From positions 1 to 64,000 of the forward strand of contig NZ_VORS01000010.1 of NCBI RefSeq assembly GCF_007997075.1: DNA of 64,000 nt, in the 5' to 3' direction. The position numbers and the translations under genes are program-made. Within the stretch, counting starts at the first letter, position 1, and every line of letters begins with the position of its first letter. Positions 20,801 to 28,210 of the stretch are shown one piece after another. The stretch is from Polaribacter sp. IC073. GTDB lineage: Bacteria; Bacteroidota; Bacteroidia; Flavobacteriales; Flavobacteriaceae. The notes beneath the pieces were generated by a model that was not told the DNA's origin, searched no databases, and worked only from the letters and a program-made list of their open reading frames with translations.

Positions 20801-21067
20801 AGTGACTATAACAGATTCATAGGATATGTAACTATATTCTAAAATATTGCTAGAAGAAGGCGTAAAAGTTATTTGATATAAACCATCAAAATCAGACACA
20901 ACACCATTTGATGTTCCTTTTAAAATAATGCTTGCATTAGGTAATGGCATTCCTGTATCATCGGTTACTACACCTTTTACGGTAATAGCTTCATCCTGAC
21001 CGTAGCTACTAAACCCAAAAAAAAGGGATAATAGCATAGTAAATAATACTATTTTTATACTATTCAT
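17852..21067 (-). CDS. SusC-like TonB-dependent outer-membrane transporter (pair 1)
   Basis: Encodes 1071 residues. A signal peptide ending SSYGQ is followed by a carboxypeptidase-D-like domain (about 28-108), a plug domain (about 115-240, with LQGVIAGLNIS and RGVGTIG) and a beta-barrel ending in the aromatic TGLNVTF. The segment KDAASASIYGSRAPFGVVLVTTK is the usual SusC plug signature. It imports oligosaccharides with its SusD partner downstream. It is the second gene of the operon after BACON-GH16. Confidence 0.96.
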   Translation of the reverse strand: MNSIKIVLFTMLLSLFFGFSSYGQDEAITVKGVVTDDTGMPLPNASIILKGTSNGVVSDFDGLYQITFTPSSSNILEYSYISYESVIVTISGSGTIVKNIALKPSNNQLDEIIIVGFGTKKKENLTGAVSQVGSEALESRPILRADQALQGVIAGLNISTDSGGELDGAFNINIRGVGTIGEGSSGSPLVLIDGIEGDLSSVNPNDIENISVLKDAASASIYGSRAPFGVVLVTTKAGKSGKTRVNYSNNFRFATPINVPNRMNSLEYASMLNDLYLNTGRNAIYGEAAIQRIKDYRNFDLAHGTQPNSSGTNWQLNRSAYGNTDWYDVHLKKLSIGQEHNLSLSGGGEKITYYTSINHLEQEGTFTYSDEVFDRLSFSTKINAKLSEKFDVSLNTRFMRKNKNRPTAQDERFYHNLSRSVPTSPLFTPYGEYMENSMVQQLQEGGRIIEQTDYLYNKLKLTFEPIKNWKIHGEFNSRIENHDNSKHIGRISVVQPNGDSEYIPVFSGYVPKIEVRDWGILAITAPGQNYFEVQNGQVNYTGLNVYTDYEKSYGDHNLKFLLGTQTELYKSNFSRLATDNIDSDDRPFISQNGDKYVYESKGEWSNVGVFTRINYNYKDKYLLELNYRADGASRFPSNQRWGFFPSVSGGWNIAKEDFWDHISSKINNLKIRGSWGVLGNQNTNSFYPYFQNMNIDNGNWAVNGSVPSQLPMPAPFSTSITWEKIRSYNYGVDISVFKNRLTATADIYERKTMDMIGPAPLKPGTFGATVPRTNNAELVSKGWELELSWKDRINDDLSYNASFVLSDVKTKVTKYSNPENILFVNGRDQFYEGKNLGEIWGYQSAGIAQSDLEMTNWLQNNQPNFGSAWEGGDIKYIDLNGDKLIDAGAQRLGDSGDMIVIGNSTPRYSFGLNLGGRYKVLDFSAFIQGVGKRDVLLSGGAFYPGISQWQVSPYSDHLDYFRAYGAELGPNFDSYYPRPFIGDKNYKPQTHFLQDASYFRLKNIQIGFNVPKDILSKIGATSMRIYLSGENLYTNTKLRTFDPEGIQDLINGSGKTYPMSATYSTGLNVTF

Positions 21068-21083
21068 TGTTTTAATTTTATGA

Positions 21084-21122
21084 AATAAAAGAAGAAATCT
21101 AAAATCGCCTTTTTCTTTTATT
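21084..21122. other. Small hairpin between the BACON-GH16 gene and SusC
   Basis: aataaaagaa (21084-21093) pairs with ttcttttatt (21113-21122) around a 19-nt loop. It spans most of the 63-bp gap. A stem this A/T-rich is weak and is more likely a processing or attenuation point than a full terminator. Confidence 0.35.
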
Positions 21123-21130
21123 AGTTCTTA

Positions 21131-23245
21131 TTAATAGAATTTACCATCGTGTCCTACTTGAGAACTTTCGTTGAAGTTAGAATTTGTATAAACCCTTATC
21201 CAATCAAGCTCCATAACAGCTTCTTCGCCCGCAGTCATATTCGGCATAACTCCTGTCCATCCTCCAATACCAGGTGTAATGATCATCATCATTCCTGCAG
21301 GATTATCCCATGGCCAATCGTTGTTTCCTCCATCACCTTTAACATGTTCAAAATATTGATGACCATTGATACCTCCTATAACTCTATCTTCTAAAATCTC
21401 AACCCAATAGATATTCCAATTTGTTTCGTTTGCTATTTTAACACTAGATGCTTCTGCATTTCCAGCATCTGCTGAGAAGTTTTCGGTATGCAAAGCAAAA
21501 TGTGATTCGTTTTTAAAAGGCGCTTCAACTAAATCTATTTCACCACATTCTGGCCAAGGAATTTTTTGAGAATCATAATTACTTTGTCCCATAAACCAAA
21601 CAGCCTCATTAAACCCTTGCTTACCTGAATTACGGTACCGCACTTCAACCCTCATACTTGTGGTAAATTTCACCCATTTAACACCACCTTGATCGTGACG
21701 TTTACTGTACAACGCTGCCATTTCATATTCCGCAGAATCACCATATTTATTGGTGGTTGGCGTTGCTAATTTTCGGGTTTTAAGTTTTAGCGTTCCATTT
21801 TCCAAAACTCTCATGTCATCATTATACTTGGCATGGCTAATAGATAGTTTAGTGTCAAAATTCCAGAAACCAGTAGAATTCCCTGTAAATTCCTGCGCAT
21901 TCCAAAACTTCCAATTTGGTTGCGTTGGGTGAGAAACACCTTTATCTAATGCTAATTGCGATGCTGTTTTTGTAGGGTCGGTATATACTAAAGTTTCATC
22001 ATTCATAGGATGAAGGTCTTGATTTACTATAACTTCGGTCTTTATTGTAGTCTCATCTATTTTTTGTATTTCAATTGTTCCAGAAAGCATACTTAAAGTT
22101 TTGTTTTCTGACACATTTACTTTTATTAAAACGGGGGTTGTATTTGCAACACCAGATTCATTTTCGGTTATTACAAACCTAGAATCCATAGAAACCGCTT
22201 TCCAAGCTACGTTAGAAGACTCTAATTCTATGGTAAAAATTTGATTTTTACCATCAATATCAATCGTAGTATTTTTAACTATTATTCCTGGAGCAACAAC
22301 ACCACTTTGAGACAGATTAAATGTAATATCATAATTTTCGTTTGGAGCTTTTCCTTTTAAAATTATATCAATCTCTCTAGATTCAGTTACCGTGTTTTCT
22401 GGGTAACTAACCGTTATTTTCTGGGTACTTTCAGAAGCTAATCCTTCTAAAGCAGAAAACGTAACATCATTTAATGGTGAACTAATTTGCCAATCGATGT
22501 TAGAAATAAAATCTAATTCGAAAGTTCCTGCATCTGAAGATGCATTCAAAGTCGCTGTTTCTATCACAATAGAAGGGTCTGGCATTTCAAAACCTTTTTG
22601 CGATACCTTTAACCATACTTTAGAACCTACATTATTATCTTTAGCAATAAACATGATAGAATCTGTTCGTACTGTAGTTTCTTTATTTTCTGATACTGTA
22701 AGTTCTAACTCAGTTATACCTTTTTCTCCTGCAACTTTATTTAAACTTAACCAATCTAAGGTTTTTGCAATTACAGCTTTCCACTCTTTGTTAGATTCAA
22801 TTGTTAAACTTAACTTACTTTCGCTATCAATAACATTCTCAAAGATTGATTTTGATAGCGCCAAATCTCTTCCTTTTTGAGTTACTTTAATACTATCTTT
22901 TAAATTATATGCATTAAAATAAACCCAAACCTCTCTATCTCCTACTGCTGTATTTTCTTCAGATTCTAGTTTAACTATATTACTTCCGGTTCCTTTATTT
23001 GGAGTTATAGAAATCCATTCTGAATTATTGCCTTTTGCAATTTCCCAATAAGAGTTTGTATTTATAGTAACTTTTAAAGAATCTGACTCAATACTTAGAA
23101 GTTCTTCTGGTGAAAAATAATCTGTAGTGATATCAAAATACAACTCCCTGTTTTTTGAAGAATCGAATTCTTCACTACAAGCCAAGGTTATTGAAGTAAC
23201 CACAACAAGTAATAAAAGTAGTTTGAATAATTGTTTCTGTTTCAT
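21131..23245 (-). CDS. Surface lipoprotein with four BACON-like domains and a C-terminal GH16
   Basis: Encodes 704 residues with lipobox LACS (C23). Four immunoglobulin-like BACON repeats follow, at about 50-125, 135-217, 227-315 and 325-410, each ending in a strand such as VTQKG, VSQKG, LSQSG or VNQD. The GH16 jelly roll occupies about 440-690 with motif CGEIDLVEAP, giving E569, D571 and E574. FNEAVWFMG and IIGGWTG-like segments support the fold. As the first gene of the operon, ahead of SusC/SusD, it fits a surface endo-enzyme that makes oligosaccharides for import, with BACON domains as spacers. The exact bond cleaved is not predictable. Confidence 0.92.
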   Translation of the reverse strand: MKQKQLFKLLLLLVVVTSITLACSEEFDSSKNRELYFDITTDYFSPEELLSIESDSLKVTINTNSYWEIAKGNNSEWISITPNKGTGSNIVKLESEENTAVGDREVWVYFNAYNLKDSIKVTQKGRDLALSKSIFENVIDSESKLSLTIESNKEWKAVIAKTLDWLSLNKVAGEKGITELELTVSENKETTVRTDSIMFIAKDNNVGSKVWLKVSQKGFEMPDPSIVIETATLNASSDAGTFELDFISNIDWQISSPLNDVTFSALEGLASESTQKITVSYPENTVTESREIDIILKGKAPNENYDITFNLSQSGVVAPGIIVKNTTIDIDGKNQIFTIELESSNVAWKAVSMDSRFVITENESGVANTTPVLIKVNVSENKTLSMLSGTIEIQKIDETTIKTEVIVNQDLHPMNDETLVYTDPTKTASQLALDKGVSHPTQPNWKFWNAQEFTGNSTGFWNFDTKLSISHAKYNDDMRVLENGTLKLKTRKLATPTTNKYGDSAEYEMAALYSKRHDQGGVKWVKFTTSMRVEVRYRNSGKQGFNEAVWFMGQSNYDSQKIPWPECGEIDLVEAPFKNESHFALHTENFSADAGNAEASSVKIANETNWNIYWVEILEDRVIGGINGHQYFEHVKGDGGNNDWPWDNPAGMMMIITPGIGGWTGVMPNMTAGEEAVMELDWIRVYTNSNFNESSQVGHDGKFY

Positions 23246-23334
23246 TTAATTTAATTTTTGATTAATAGGATATGTTATGACTACTTAAAAAGTGTTCCTT
23301 AAAGAGTTTAAAAAACATAGTTTATATTTCTCAA

Positions 23335-23346
23335 ATTTAGCTAAAT
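23335..23346. promoter_or_regulatory. Palindromic candidate operator, proximal to the GH16-SusCD operon
   Basis: atttagctaaat is a perfect 12-bp palindrome in the divergent promoter region, 90 bp upstream of the BACON-GH16 start. Its core tttagctaaa recurs at 23453-23462. Confidence 0.45.
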
Positions 23347-23372
23347 CAATATATAATATAAGTACATAAATG

Positions 23373-23411
23373 GTTACAATTAGGTTACATTATAAAAACA
23401 TTTAAGTTACA
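23373..23411. promoter_or_regulatory. Three phased GTTACA direct repeats in the divergent promoter
   Basis: gttaca occurs at 23373-23378, 23384-23389 and 23406-23411, spaced 11 and 22 bp, that is one and two helical turns. The first two share the longer form ggttacaat/ggttacatt. Such same-face spacing is typical of cooperative transcription-factor sites, and the regulator gene lies adjacent. Confidence 0.5.
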
Positions 23412-23450
23412 TTAAATTAAAAAACTTCAAAAAAAGCATTATTTTTAAGT

Positions 23451-23464
23451 ACTTTAGCTAAAGT
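23451..23464. promoter_or_regulatory. Palindromic candidate operator, proximal to the regulator gene
   Basis: actttagctaaagt is a perfect 14-bp palindrome 34 bp upstream of the regulator start. It shares a 10-bp core with the palindrome at 23335-23346, 117 bp away, so the two could bracket the intergenic promoters and support autoregulation or looping. Confidence 0.5.
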
Positions 23465-23498
23465 AATGTTTTAAATTAAAATACATAACAGGTAACAA

Positions 23499-26400
23499 AT
23501 GAATAAAAATAAATTATTTATCATACTCGCTATTATTACCTTGAATTTTGGTTTATTGCAGTCACAAGATTATGTTTTACGCTTTCAAAACATTACAACT
23601 AAACAAGGCTTATCGGACAATCGTGTTACAGATGTGCTTCAAGATTCGAAAGGATTATTATGGGCAGCAACAGAGCTAGCAATTAACAAATACAATGGAG
23701 AAAAAACCAAAATATATTATATAAACCAAGACTGTATTGTTAATCAACTTTTAGAAGATGATGCAGGTAATATATGGGCGTCAACTAGTAAAGGATTATA
23801 CATATATAATCAAAAAAAAGATGCTTTTAATAGACTAGAATCTAGTAACAAAGAATTTAACAATCTACTTAAAGGCAGTGTTTTAAATTTAATACAAACT
23901 AATAACGGATATATCTGGTTTACATCTTATTCGGTTTTAGTTGGGTTTAAGTTAGATAGTAATAATAAGATTGAAGAAAAAACTAAAAAAAGATTAATTA
24001 ATAAAGAGACCTCGAGTTATACCTCTATAGCAATAGGAAAAAAAAACATGCTTTGGTTAGCCAACAGTAAAGGTGAAATTTACATTTATAACGAAGACAA
24101 GCTAAAAAAATCAAAACTATCAAATAATTTAAATAAAATAGCCATAAAAAGTATGATTATTGATAAAGATAACTTGCTTTGGGTTGCAACCAATGGAGAT
24201 GGATTATTTCGTTTTAATTTAGACAATAATAGAAAATCCCATTTTTTAAAACAGAATAGCAAAGACAAAAACACAATTAATAATAACTTTGTATTAGATT
24301 TATTTTTAGATAACAACAACAATATCTGGATAGGAACAGATGGTGGTGGCTTAAATTTATATGAAAAAAAGTCTGGTTTATTTTATTCTTTTCAACAGAG
24401 TTTTAATAATAGTTCTTCTATTTCAGACAACTCAATAATATCTATACATCACGGACTTGATAATACCATATTAGTTTCAACTGTTCATGGCGGTATTTGT
24501 ATTATTAAAAATGATCTTGATATCAAACGTATTTCCGCAAGAAATTTAGGTTTTAATTATATGGATGGACAAAGTTCTATCATTATAGAAGATAAAAATA
24601 GAAATATATGGTTATCAGCTGGTCGTGATGGTCTTAGGAAATACAACCCTAAAACAAAACAACTAACATCCTACATCGACAATCCAAAAATACAAACCGA
24701 TTTAAGTGGTAATATAATACTAGCACTTATGGAAGATACTAAAGACAGGATATGGATAGGAACACTTCGTGGAGGTTTAAATATTTATGATACCAAGAAT
24801 AAAAAGTTTCTAGATATTTCTGGTAGTAAAAAGCTACAACGTATTTACACTATTAAAAAAACAAAAAATGGTAACATATGGGTGGGTTCAAGCCAAGGTA
24901 TTCGAGTTTTTGATATGAATTTAAATATTCTAAAACACATTCAAGTATCTTCTCAATATTCTTCAGGTAACAATATTACATCCATATACGAAGATATTAA
25001 AGGAGATATGTGGGTAGGCTCTAGAAATGGCTTACATAAATACGAAATTAATGGGAATAATTATAAAATACAAAGTTATTATTCTAAACAACAAGACTCA
25101 ACATCATTAACAAGTAATTATATTACTTCTATAGCAGAAACAGACGACCTTTCTTTATTGGTCGGGACGTATGGCTATGGTGTAAATAAATACTCTAGAA
25201 CAACAAATACATTTAAAAGTTTAAAAACAAAAAATAATATTGAAGGTTCAATTATTAGAGGCATTTTAAAAGACCATAATAAAAACATGTGGTTTAGTAC
25301 AAATACAGGTTTATCTAAAATGGATGAAAAAGGAAATATTATTAACTTAACTACTAATGAAGGCGTACAAGCCTTTAATGGTGGTGCTGCTACATTAACT
25401 AAAGACGGAGCCATATTAATGGCGAGTAGCCTTGGTTTAACCTATTTTAAACCAGAGGATTTAAAACTTAGCATACCGATGCCCATAGTTTTTTTCACCT
25501 CTGCATTAATAATAACAAAAGAAGAAAAAGAAATTAACCATAGTTATAATTTTAATGAAGCAATTATAAATACCCCGTTAGAAATTCCCAATAATACAAT
25601 ATCCTTTTCTATCAACTTTTCATCCTCTTATTTTTATGATGCTAATATATTAAAATATGCATATCGACTGAAAGGAATTAATGACTCCTGGCAATCTATT
25701 AAAAATAGAGGGAATCTATCTTTCTCTTCACTCAAGCCAGGTAATTACATTTTAGAAATCAAAGTTGCTAATGAGTTAAATTTATGGAGTCCACATGTAG
25801 CATCATTAAATATAAAGGTACTACCTACAATATGGCAAAGAAAATCTACCCGTAGTATAACTGTAGTTTTTTTTTTAACTTTAATTATTATAGTTTTTAG
25901 ATGGAGAACATCAACCATAAAAAAGCAGCGAGAAAAGTTAAAAAGTTTATTAAATATTAAAACAGATGAAGTAAAAAAACAGCAAGAAGAAGTCTTTCAA
26001 AGTCGAATTGAAATATTAAATGCCGAAAAGCTTAACCAGAAATTAAATAGAAAAAAGCTAGAAGGCGAACTGAATTTTAAAATAAATGAACTTACGAATA
26101 ACACGCTTTTAAATGTTCATAAAAACAATTTGTTAAACGATATTAAGGAAAAGCTTAAATATGAAATAAAACAATCACAGATTAATAAGGAGCGTATACG
26201 AGATATTATAAGCCATATAGATGATAGCTTTATATTGGATAAAGATTGGGAGAACTTCTACTCTATTTTTAACCAGGTGCACCCTACATTTATTAAAGAA
26301 TTAAAAAACCAATGCACAAAACTAAGTGAACGTGACATTCAATTGTCTGCTTTAATAAAGCTTAATTTCCCTTCTCAACATATTGCAACATTTTTCGGTA

Positions 26401-26507
26401 TTTCATTAAGTTCTGTAAAAGTGGCGCGTCATAGATTAAGAAAAAAACTAGAATTAAATAAAAATGAGTCCCTAAAAGATTTTTTATTAGAATTAAATAC
26501 TAAGTAA
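23499..26507 (+). CDS. Propeller sensor with Y_Y_Y, one membrane segment and cytoplasmic LuxR-like HTH
   Basis: A 1002-residue membrane regulator. A signal peptide ending LQSQ is followed by about 14 two-component-regulator propeller repeats (about 25-690, recurrent NIWIGT/DMWVGS/LLWVAT blades), a Y_Y_Y domain (about 700-780), one membrane span (about 783-800), a charged coiled coil (about 805-900) and a helix-turn-helix (about 940-985, LSERDIQLSALIKLNF then SLSSVKVARHRLRKKL). There is no histidine kinase, receiver or AraC domain, so it is not a classical hybrid two-component system. The periplasmic propeller probably senses an oligosaccharide and the tethered HTH regulates the divergent operon. 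Convergent transcription with the sulfatase gene ends at a shared terminator. Confidence 0.9.
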   Translation: MNKNKLFIILAIITLNFGLLQSQDYVLRFQNITTKQGLSDNRVTDVLQDSKGLLWAATELAINKYNGEKTKIYYINQDCIVNQLLEDDAGNIWASTSKGLYIYNQKKDAFNRLESSNKEFNNLLKGSVLNLIQTNNGYIWFTSYSVLVGFKLDSNNKIEEKTKKRLINKETSSYTSIAIGKKNMLWLANSKGEIYIYNEDKLKKSKLSNNLNKIAIKSMIIDKDNLLWVATNGDGLFRFNLDNNRKSHFLKQNSKDKNTINNNFVLDLFLDNNNNIWIGTDGGGLNLYEKKSGLFYSFQQSFNNSSSISDNSIISIHHGLDNTILVSTVHGGICIIKNDLDIKRISARNLGFNYMDGQSSIIIEDKNRNIWLSAGRDGLRKYNPKTKQLTSYIDNPKIQTDLSGNIILALMEDTKDRIWIGTLRGGLNIYDTKNKKFLDISGSKKLQRIYTIKKTKNGNIWVGSSQGIRVFDMNLNILKHIQVSSQYSSGNNITSIYEDIKGDMWVGSRNGLHKYEINGNNYKIQSYYSKQQDSTSLTSNYITSIAETDDLSLLVGTYGYGVNKYSRTTNTFKSLKTKNNIEGSIIRGILKDHNKNMWFSTNTGLSKMDEKGNIINLTTNEGVQAFNGGAATLTKDGAILMASSLGLTYFKPEDLKLSIPMPIVFFTSALIITKEEKEINHSYNFNEAIINTPLEIPNNTISFSINFSSSYFYDANILKYAYRLKGINDSWQSIKNRGNLSFSSLKPGNYILEIKVANELNLWSPHVASLNIKVLPTIWQRKSTRSITVVFFLTLIIIVFRWRTSTIKKQREKLKSLLNIKTDEVKKQQEEVFQSRIEILNAEKLNQKLNRKKLEGELNFKINELTNNTLLNVHKNNLLNDIKEKLKYEIKQSQINKERIRDIISHIDDSFILDKDWENFYSIFNQVHPTFIKELKNQCTKLSERDIQLSALIKLNFPSQHIATFFGISLSSVKVARHRLRKKLELNKNESLKDFLLELNTK

Positions 26508-26542
26508 AGTATTTAAAGCATAACCCTCAAAAAAAGTAAAAT

Positions 26543-26605
26543 ATCCATCTATTAAAAACTCAATATCATTATAATTAAATTATATTGAGTTTTTAATAGA
26601 TGGAT
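26543..26605. terminator. Bidirectional terminator between convergent regulator and sulfatase genes
   Basis: A perfect 24-bp stem (26543-26566 with 26582-26605, arms starting atccatctattaaaaactc) surrounds a 15-nt loop. It is centred between the regulator stop at 26507 and the sulfatase stop at 26634, with runs of A and T within both arms, as for terminators serving both strands. Confidence 0.88.
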
Positions 26606-26633
26606 TTATAAACCTTTGAAAGAAGAATGATCT

Positions 26634-28208
26634 TTATTTTTTATTGTGAATTGTTTCTAAAGCTTTAATTATAAAAGAGCTGTTTTCTGGAGTTTTGTGT
26701 TCTTTTTTAATGATTTCAAAGAATTTTTCAAGCAATTCTGGATGTTGCGCCATCACATTGTTTTGTTCTTGAATATCACTATCTAGATCATACAATTCTA
26801 CTTCCTTGTTTCCTGTTTTAATATTTTTCCAAACCATTTTCCACTTCCCCATTCTTACGGCAACTTGTCCTTTATATCCTGCAAATTCCCAATACAAATA
26901 GTCATGTGCCTCTTGTTTGTTTTCATTTGTAAGCGCATTGTAAAAACTAATTCCATCACTTTTATAGGTTGTTTTTACATTTGCAATTTCATTAAAAGTT
27001 GGTAAAACATCATAAAACGCTGAAATATGATTGCTTTTAGAACCTGCTTCAATTTTAGCTGGCCAAGTAACAATCATCGGTACTCTAATTCCTCCTTCAT
27101 AAGTAAAACCTTTTACCCTTCCGTAGTTATTTTTGAAGATTCCGGTGCTGTTAAACCACTCAGAATCTGCCCCACCATCACCAGGACTCGCAGGCCCATT
27201 GTCTGATGTAAAAATGATTAAAGTATTCTCATACAAGCCTTCTTTCTTTAAATAAGTAACCAACTTTCCTACATTTTCATCTAAATAAGAAACCATTGCT
27301 GCATAGGTTGCACGCGGGTTTTTAGCCGGAAAATAACTTCCTTTATTCTTGTGATAATACGGTTTTTCATCACCAAACTTTTTTACATAATAATCTACCC
27401 AATTTTTTGGTGCTTGCAATGGTACATGCGGAATTGGACTTGCCCAATACATAAAGAAAGGTTCTTTTTTATTTTTTTCTATAAAACCCATCATTTTATC
27501 AAACATTAAAGACGGACTATAATCTGGTTGATAAAATTTCTCATACGTTGCAGCATCTAAAGGATCTCCATCATTTCCAGTCCCTGAATGTGGTGCAATC
27601 GTGTCATTCTTCAAGTAAAAACGATGGTCATTTTCATATAAATGCACTGGTGTATAGGTATGCGCTTGTCTTTGGCAATTGTATCCGAAGAAATAATCGA
27701 AGCCCATTTCTGTAGGAATAGATTGCGTTTGTGGTGCTCCTAAACCCCATTTACCAACAATACCTGTTTTATAATTTGCCGATTTTAATAATTGAGCAAT
27801 GGTCGTTGTATTTTTAGGCATTGGGCGCTGCCCTTCTAAAGTGGAATCTTTAAGCGTAGCGGTATAACTCCAAACAGCTCCTCTTCCTTCCCACTCGTCA
27901 TTTCCTCTAATACTTGCACTACCACCGTGTTTTCCTGTAAGCAAAGACGCTCTTGCTGGCGCACAAACGGGTGCAGCAGTATAATGTTGGGTAAATAAGA
28001 CCCCCTCTTTTGCTAGTGCATCAATATTAGGGGTTTCTATTTTTGTTTGTCCGTAAGCGCCTAAATCTCCATACCCCAAATCATCTGCCAAAATATAGAT
28101 AATATTTGGCTTGCTGTCTTTTTGTTTCTCTTCGGATTGCTTTTTAGCTGAACAACTCACTAAGGAGATTAACACTAAAAATGTTGTAAGAATGTTGAAT
28201 GGTTTCAT
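26634..28208 (-). CDS. Family S1 sulfatase lipoprotein with CAPAR motif
   Basis: Formylglycine sulfatase of 524 residues with lipobox LVSC (C20). The modification motif is CAPAR, followed by ASLLTGKHGG; the alanine in place of serine is accepted in the family pattern C-X-P/A-S/A-X-R. ILADDLGYGDLG gives the metal aspartates and TSDNGPASPG the second metal site. The block GYNCQRQAHTYTPVHLYEN is typical of subfamilies that include, from memory, S1_16-like galactose or GalNAc sulfatases; this needs checking. It starts only 2 bp after the GH2 stop, so the sulfatase and GH2 probably act on the same end of the glycan. Confidence 0.92.
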   Translation of the reverse strand: MKPFNILTTFLVLISLVSCSAKKQSEEKQKDSKPNIIYILADDLGYGDLGAYGQTKIETPNIDALAKEGVLFTQHYTAAPVCAPARASLLTGKHGGSASIRGNDEWEGRGAVWSYTATLKDSTLEGQRPMPKNTTTIAQLLKSANYKTGIVGKWGLGAPQTQSIPTEMGFDYFFGYNCQRQAHTYTPVHLYENDHRFYLKNDTIAPHSGTGNDGDPLDAATYEKFYQPDYSPSLMFDKMMGFIEKNKKEPFFMYWASPIPHVPLQAPKNWVDYYVKKFGDEKPYYHKNKGSYFPAKNPRATYAAMVSYLDENVGKLVTYLKKEGLYENTLIIFTSDNGPASPGDGGADSEWFNSTGIFKNNYGRVKGFTYEGGIRVPMIVTWPAKIEAGSKSNHISAFYDVLPTFNEIANVKTTYKSDGISFYNALTNENKQEAHDYLYWEFAGYKGQVAVRMGKWKMVWKNIKTGNKEVELYDLDSDIQEQNNVMAQHPELLEKFFEIIKKEHKTPENSSFIIKALETIHNKK

Positions 28209-28210
28209 TG

